DNA of 64,000 nt from NCBI GenBank assembly GCA_002359215.1, contig DEMN01000001.1, forward strand, positions 34,301-98,300. Direction: 5' to 3'. Origin of the DNA: Flavobacteriales bacterium UBA2669 (GTDB taxonomy: Bacteria; Bacteroidota; Bacteroidia; Flavobacteriales_E; Vicingaceae). The first letter of the stretch is position 1; every line of letters starts with the position of its first letter. Shown here piece after piece: positions 60,788 to 64,000 of this stretch. The position numbers and the translations under genes are program-made. The notes under the pieces are model-generated. The model saw nothing but the letters and a program-made list of their open reading frames with translations, had not been told where the DNA came from and ran no database searches.

Positions 60788-61387
60788 ATGGCAACAGAAA
60801 AAGCAAGCGATAAAAGCCCGAAAAAAGAGCTGAATGCAGTAGACAGAAGGTATTTAAAAGCAGTAGATATACTAATAGCAACCGGCAAGGCTAAAAGTCA
60901 TTCAGAAATTTGTGCCACCATTGGTGCTGATCGAAGCATCATTGCCAAAATGAAAAGCATAGGGCGTTCTATTACCATACAACAACTTGAAGCCACTATT
61001 ACTACTTATGGGTTAAACAGTGCGTTTTTCTTTTATGACGACAGAGAGTTGTTTATTCAGAATAGCAGCAGGGATACTGCAGGAATGACTGCCAACGGAG
61101 ACAACAATTGCATGTTGCATGTCGGACAAGGCAACATTGAAGGCAATGTCCTCTATAGACAAGTAGCCCAGCAGATTATTAATCAGACTCCCCCGGAGTT
61201 ACACGATAAAATCAATACCCTGGTGCAAGAAACAGGGAGGATAAAAAAAATGGCAGATAGCTATCGACAGGAGGTTATCGAATTAAAAGCTGAAAAGAGC
61301 GATTTACAAAGAGATTTATATAAAACCAATAAAGAACTTCATCAGATAAAAGACGAACTCCTGAACGTTTTTAGAGGCAAAAATTGA
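60788..61387 (+). CDS. HTH transcriptional repressor candidate (199 aa)
   Basis: Residues 18-75 resemble an HTH domain ('AVDILIATGKAKSHSEICAT', 'IGADRSIIAKMKSIGRSITI'). A middle part contains 'MTANGDNNCMLHVGQGNIEG', a pattern I have seen in short Bacteroidota phage regulators. The C-terminal 60 residues form a coiled coil ('QEVIELKAEKSDLQRDLYKT'), likely for oligomerisation. Rightward and divergent from the early operon, it is the best candidate for the prophage-maintenance repressor. Confidence 0.65.
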   Translation: MATEKASDKSPKKELNAVDRRYLKAVDILIATGKAKSHSEICATIGADRSIIAKMKSIGRSITIQQLEATITTYGLNSAFFFYDDRELFIQNSSRDTAGMTANGDNNCMLHVGQGNIEGNVLYRQVAQQIINQTPPELHDKINTLVQETGRIKKMADSYRQEVIELKAEKSDLQRDLYKTNKELHQIKDELLNVFRGKN

Positions 61388-61466
61388 TAACCCTTTCTAT
61401 CCCAACAGATCTTGTTCTTATTATTATAAGTAAAACTACTTAAGTCTGTATAAGTAGATATACGAT

Positions 61467-61537
61467 AAAAAGAGGAGGGAATAAATGACGGTTATCATAG
61501 TTCGTTTTCTCCTATATGTGTAATGCCCTCCTTTTTT
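61467..61537 (+). terminator. Possible terminator after the repressor
   Basis: AAAAAGAGGAGGG pairs imperfectly with CCCTCCTTTTTT across a loop of about 46 bases; the second arm ends in a T-run. It lies 80 bases after the repressor gene. The long loop makes it uncertain. The rest of 61388-61713 is AT-rich with no gene. Confidence 0.4.
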
Positions 61538-61713
61538 AATATTTCTTCCATTTACTTTTTATTCATTTTTTTATTCTCCTTCCATTTAATTGGTATATAT
61601 TAATTTTTCATTCTCTGAAAAAAATGCTACTATACCATCAAGAGTTGGCACGGTTTTTCCTTTTGGAGGGGAGTTTAAATATTTCTAAAAAGTAATTTTA
61701 ATTTATTTTTTAG

Positions 61714-61748
61714 TTACCTATTAGAAACTTATGTACCTTTGCAGGTAA
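61714..61748 (+). promoter_or_regulatory. Promoter flanked by TTACCT/AGGTAA inverted repeat
   Basis: TACCTTTG (61734-61741) fits the -7 box TAnnTTTG, 29 bases before the MerR-type gene. It lies inside an inverted repeat, TTACCT (61714-61719) and AGGTAA (61743-61748). A dyad around the promoter of a MerR-type regulator suggests autoregulation of the regulator-recombinase operon. Confidence 0.55.
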
Positions 61749-61770
61749 TTAATTATTTTTTCCTTATAAA

Positions 61771-62532
61771 ATGAAAGACCTAATAAAAGCTTTTTTTGAT
61801 GATACCATTAACAGTGCTATTAGCAGAACCATTAATGAAAAAGTATTGTCCAATTTATATACTGATTCAGGAGCCAGAGTAATTAACCTTTGGATAAAGG
61901 ATGGGCTCATGGACGATGACCGGGATGAAACGCAGCGTTGGCATAAGTTTTCTTTAATAGAAGTCATATGGGTTAACATCATTGAAGAGTTAAGAGATAC
62001 CGGATACAGTAAAGAAAAGATAAAAAAAGTTAAAGAGCAGTTATTGCTTTCCATTGAAGGGGTCAATAGTAAATATCCTTATTTGGAATTTCACCTGATA
62101 GCTTCTATCCTTTACGGGTCTCCGTTTTTTATTTTGACAGATAAAGAAGGCAATGCCAACATAGTAGGTCTAGATAATTATGTGGCTATTCTTAACGGAG
62201 GACACGTTAACTGTCATACCGTATTAAGTCTGGATGGCGTATTTAAAAAACTCATGGATAAGATAGATAGGTCAAAATGGACTTTTGCGGAGCTTTTCAG
62301 CTTATCGAAAGAAGAGCTGGAACTCCTTACATTTATTAAGATGAATGATTTTCAAACGATAAAAATTGTTAGAAGAAATGGGGAGATAGACCGGTTGGAG
62401 GGAACAGAGAAAGTGAGTCCCGGAAAAAGAATGATAGACATTCTAAATCAAGGCGACTACCAAAACATTGAAGTAAAACAAGAAAACGGGAAAGTGGTCT
62501 GCATCCACAGAACCGTTAAACGAAAAATATAA
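61771..62532 (+). CDS. MerR-type regulator linked to the recombinase
   Basis: The protein has 253 residues. Residues 25-75 resemble a MerR winged helix ('YTDSGARVINLWIKDGLMDD', 'RWHKFSLIEVIWVNIIEELR'), with the Arg/Trp-rich recognition wing. A larger mixed C-terminal domain follows. It is the first gene of a short rightward operon leading to the serine recombinase, so it probably controls integration/excision expression, possibly as an excision (directionality) factor. Confidence 0.65.
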   Translation: MKDLIKAFFDDTINSAISRTINEKVLSNLYTDSGARVINLWIKDGLMDDDRDETQRWHKFSLIEVIWVNIIEELRDTGYSKEKIKKVKEQLLLSIEGVNSKYPYLEFHLIASILYGSPFFILTDKEGNANIVGLDNYVAILNGGHVNCHTVLSLDGVFKKLMDKIDRSKWTFAELFSLSKEELELLTFIKMNDFQTIKIVRRNGEIDRLEGTEKVSPGKRMIDILNQGDYQNIEVKQENGKVVCIHRTVKRKI

Positions 62533-62536
62533 GGCT

Positions 62537-62662
62537 ATGAATGAATTTCAAGCATTATCCAAACTATCATTTCTACTAAATAACATAGAGAGATGGTTGA
62601 GTAATCAAAAATGCCGGCAACAACTTCAGTTCCTTTTATTGAAGGGAACAATAAAATTTTAA
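62537..62662 (+). CDS. Very small protein (41 aa) overlapping the next gene
   Basis: An ATG 4 bases after the MerR-type stop opens a 41-codon frame (MNEFQALSKLSFLLNNIERW onward) ending at 62662. It overlaps the start of the 68-aa gene by 52 bases in another frame. Tight spacing on both sides suggests translational coupling, but the frame is short and may be only a coupling leader. Confidence 0.4.
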   Translation: MNEFQALSKLSFLLNNIERWLSNQKCRQQLQFLLLKGTIKF

Positions 62663-62817
62663 ATGCACAAAAAATGACACCGGAACGTTTACAAACGTTC
62701 CCGGGATTTGAAAAAATTAATGAAGAACAAGCAAAACAAATTATCGAAACACTCGAATGTTTTTGTGGAACAATAGTAAAACACGTATCAAAAAAAGAAA
62801 ACGATGAAAAATCTTGA
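62611..62817 (+). CDS. Small hypothetical protein (68 aa) before the recombinase
   Basis: The 68-residue protein contains 'MTPERLQTFPGFEKINEEQA' and 'IIETLECFCGTIVKHVSKKE'. 'TFPGFEKINEEQAKQIIETL' is a helical pattern that I associate with short proteins preceding Bacteroidota serine recombinases. It overlaps the recombinase ATG by 14 bases. It may be a recombination directionality factor or accessory protein. Confidence 0.55.
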   Translation: MPATTSVPFIEGNNKILNAQKMTPERLQTFPGFEKINEEQAKQIIETLECFCGTIVKHVSKKENDEKS

Positions 62818-64000
62818 CGTTTTTAAACAATTTGCAAAAGAATCTAAAGGTCAAATCATTAACACTGATGGAAAAGCTGTTATTTACACAAGGGTTTCTA
62901 CTAAAGAACAAGCAGAGAATAATGCCAGTTTGGAAACACAGAAAAAGTATTGTGAGGCCTATGCCAAAAAGAAAAACATAGAAGTGATTGAATATTTCGG
63001 AGGAACTTATGAATCGGCTAAAAGTGATGAACGGAAACAATTCCAACAAATGCTCTCCTTTGTAAAAAGAAGAAAAGACATCTCCTATATCATTGTGTAT
63101 TCTTATGACAGGTTTTCACGTACAGGAGCCAATGGAGCTTATATTAGTGAGCAATTAAAGCAACAAGGTATTGTAACTTTTTCTGCTACACAGGAAGTAG
63201 ATGCTATGACAGCGGCAGGTTCTTTTCAGCAAAACCTCTACTACATGTTCAGTCAATTTGATAATGAATTAAGAAGAGATAAATCAGTATCAGGAATGCG
63301 AGAGAAGTTAAGAAAAGGGTATTGGATAGGATCTATTCCTTTTGGATATACCAATCTGAATCCGGGTAAGGGACAGCAGCAGCATATAGTGATTAATAAA
63401 GATGGAAAAATACTAAGAAATGCTTTTATCTGGAAAGCGAATGAGGATATCACTCACAATGAAATTTCTGACCGATTGGCTAAGAAAGGATTAAAAGTAA
63501 CGGCTAAGAAATTGAGCGACTATTTTCGTAATCCTTTTTATTGCGGACTGGTGGTAAGTTCACATATTCCCGGTGAAGTGGTAGAAGGAAAGCATGAAGG
63601 GCTAGTATCCAAAGAAATGTTCCTGAAAATCCACCAATTGTTAAATAAACATAGCTATGGTGAAAAACGCAATGTAGATTGTATTCACCTTCCTCTAAAA
63701 CAATTTGTTCGCTCTGCTAATTGTAACACACCATATACAGGGTATTTAGTTAGAAAGAAAGGGTTGTACTACTATAAAAACAATCGTCCGGGAAGTAAAG
63801 AACATAAAAGTGCCAATGTGATGCATGAGAAATTTATCGAGACGTTGACCAATTACCAATTGGCAGATGAAAAATATATCACTCCTATGAAAGAAATCAT
63901 GTACTATACTTTTAAAATTGAACACGAAGCAAAAATTCAGGAGACTACAGTACAACAAAAACAAATTTTAGAGTTGTCTGCCAAGTTGGAAAGATTGGAG
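62804..64000 (+). CDS. Large serine recombinase (integrase), 3' end outside window
   Basis: The ATG at 62804 overlaps the 68-aa gene; 399 codons are visible to the window edge. The resolvase domain has the catalytic serine Ser32 in 'AVIYTRVSTKEQAENN' and the Arg pair in 'SYDRFSRTG' (103, 106). The recombinase domain follows ('GYWIGSIPFGYTNLNPGKG', 'YFRNPFYCGLVVSSHIPGE'). The zinc-ribbon position ('ANCNTPYTGYLVRKKGLYYY') keeps only one Cys, so the usual four-Cys ribbon appears reduced. A coiled coil begins at the edge. It should integrate and excise the element between attachment sites. Confidence 0.9.
   Translation, partial: MKNLDVFKQFAKESKGQIINTDGKAVIYTRVSTKEQAENNASLETQKKYCEAYAKKKNIEVIEYFGGTYESAKSDERKQFQQMLSFVKRRKDISYIIVYSYDRFSRTGANGAYISEQLKQQGIVTFSATQEVDAMTAAGSFQQNLYYMFSQFDNELRRDKSVSGMREKLRKGYWIGSIPFGYTNLNPGKGQQQHIVINKDGKILRNAFIWKANEDITHNEISDRLAKKGLKVTAKKLSDYFRNPFYCGLVVSSHIPGEVVEGKHEGLVSKEMFLKIHQLLNKHSYGEKRNVDCIHLPLKQFVRSANCNTPYTGYLVRKKGLYYYKNNRPGSKEHKSANVMHEKFIETLTNYQLADEKYITPMKEIMYYTFKIEHEAKIQETTVQQKQILELSAKLERLE

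Larger units (their letters stand above)
23546..64000. mobile_element. Integrated virus-like element (prophage of a putative tailless virus), right end outside window
   Basis: The left limit is set by the switch from rightward host genes to leftward genes at about 23.55 kb. The right part carries a large serine recombinase that continues past 64000, so the right attachment site is outside. Virus-like content: P-loop ATPase at 43.3 kb, capsid-like proteins at 30-31.5 and 35.5-36.3 kb, many single-span small proteins, peptidoglycan-active proteins, and a holin/spanin/endopeptidase-like cassette. Terminase, portal and tail genes are absent, as are relaxase and conjugation genes. The assignment as a tailless virus is inference. 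Confidence 0.7.

Noticed and set aside
23546..64000. Integrative conjugative element
   Set aside because: No relaxase, coupling protein, VirB4-like ATPase or Tra-type genes seen; the ATPase is too small and the lysis cassette argues for a virus. Genes beyond 64 kb remain unseen.
23546..64000. Ordinary tailed prophage
   Set aside because: No large terminase, portal, major tail or tape-measure protein in 40 kb; no gene of tape-measure size except the helicase, methylase and phosphoesterase, which have clear enzymatic motifs.

Overview
The window is AT-rich DNA from a Bacteroidota bacterium, most likely a flavobacterium-like member of Flavobacteriales. Supporting signs are large secreted PKD and YD-repeat proteins, 'SDKGLLIPR' surface-protein N-termini, and several promoter-like TAnnTTTG -7 boxes. 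No rRNA, tRNA or CRISPR array was found.

Region 1 (1-18 kb, host, + strand) is a co-oriented locus of extracellular proteins. It holds the 3' end of one YD-type protein, a 1525-aa secreted protein, two tandem paralogous small surface proteins, a 2779-aa PKD/YD-repeat (Rhs-type) protein with a compositionally distinct C-terminal end, and a lipoprotein. Region 2 (18-23.5 kb) holds small accessory genes. They include an overlapping three-gene operon (unknown protein, multi-pass membrane protein, nucleoid-associated NdpA-like protein) that looks like a defence-type cassette, and a PD-(D/E)XK nuclease-like gene.

Region 3 (about 23.55 kb to beyond 64 kb) is one large integrated element. At its right end sit a large serine recombinase (cut by the window edge), a MerR-type regulator and a divergent repressor/early-gene switch. 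Almost all other genes run leftward. In transcription order they are: early unknown genes and a glycosyltransferase; a 0.6-kb palindrome-rich non-coding region; a polyvalent protein (ADP-ribosyltransferase-like plus N6-adenine methylase); a SNF2-type helicase; coiled-coil and membrane proteins; a DnaA-domain-IV-like protein; a 311-aa P-loop ATPase resembling packaging ATPases of membrane-containing viruses; a small methyltransferase; an accessory island (AbiE-type toxin-antitoxin and a phosphoesterase-STAND-like protein); then a cluster of capsid-like, single-membrane-span and peptidoglycan-active proteins ending in a lysis cassette (holin-like, nested spanin-like pair, M15 peptidase).

Main interpretation (inference): the element looks like a prophage of a tailless, probably membrane-containing virus about 40 kb long. 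I see no terminase, portal, tail tube, tape measure, relaxase or conjugation coupling protein. The 282-aa acidic/Arg-tailed protein at 35.5-36.3 kb is the best major-capsid candidate. The 523-aa protein at 30-31.5 kb appears to carry the same fold interrupted by a YVTN beta-propeller, suggesting a receptor-binding capsid paralogue. Other notable points are a peptidoglycan amidase homologue lacking its zinc ligands, a shared N-terminal module in three consecutive membrane proteins, and a dispersed family of purine/pyrimidine hairpins between genes. Gene functions are judged by eye from motifs; no search or structure prediction was run.
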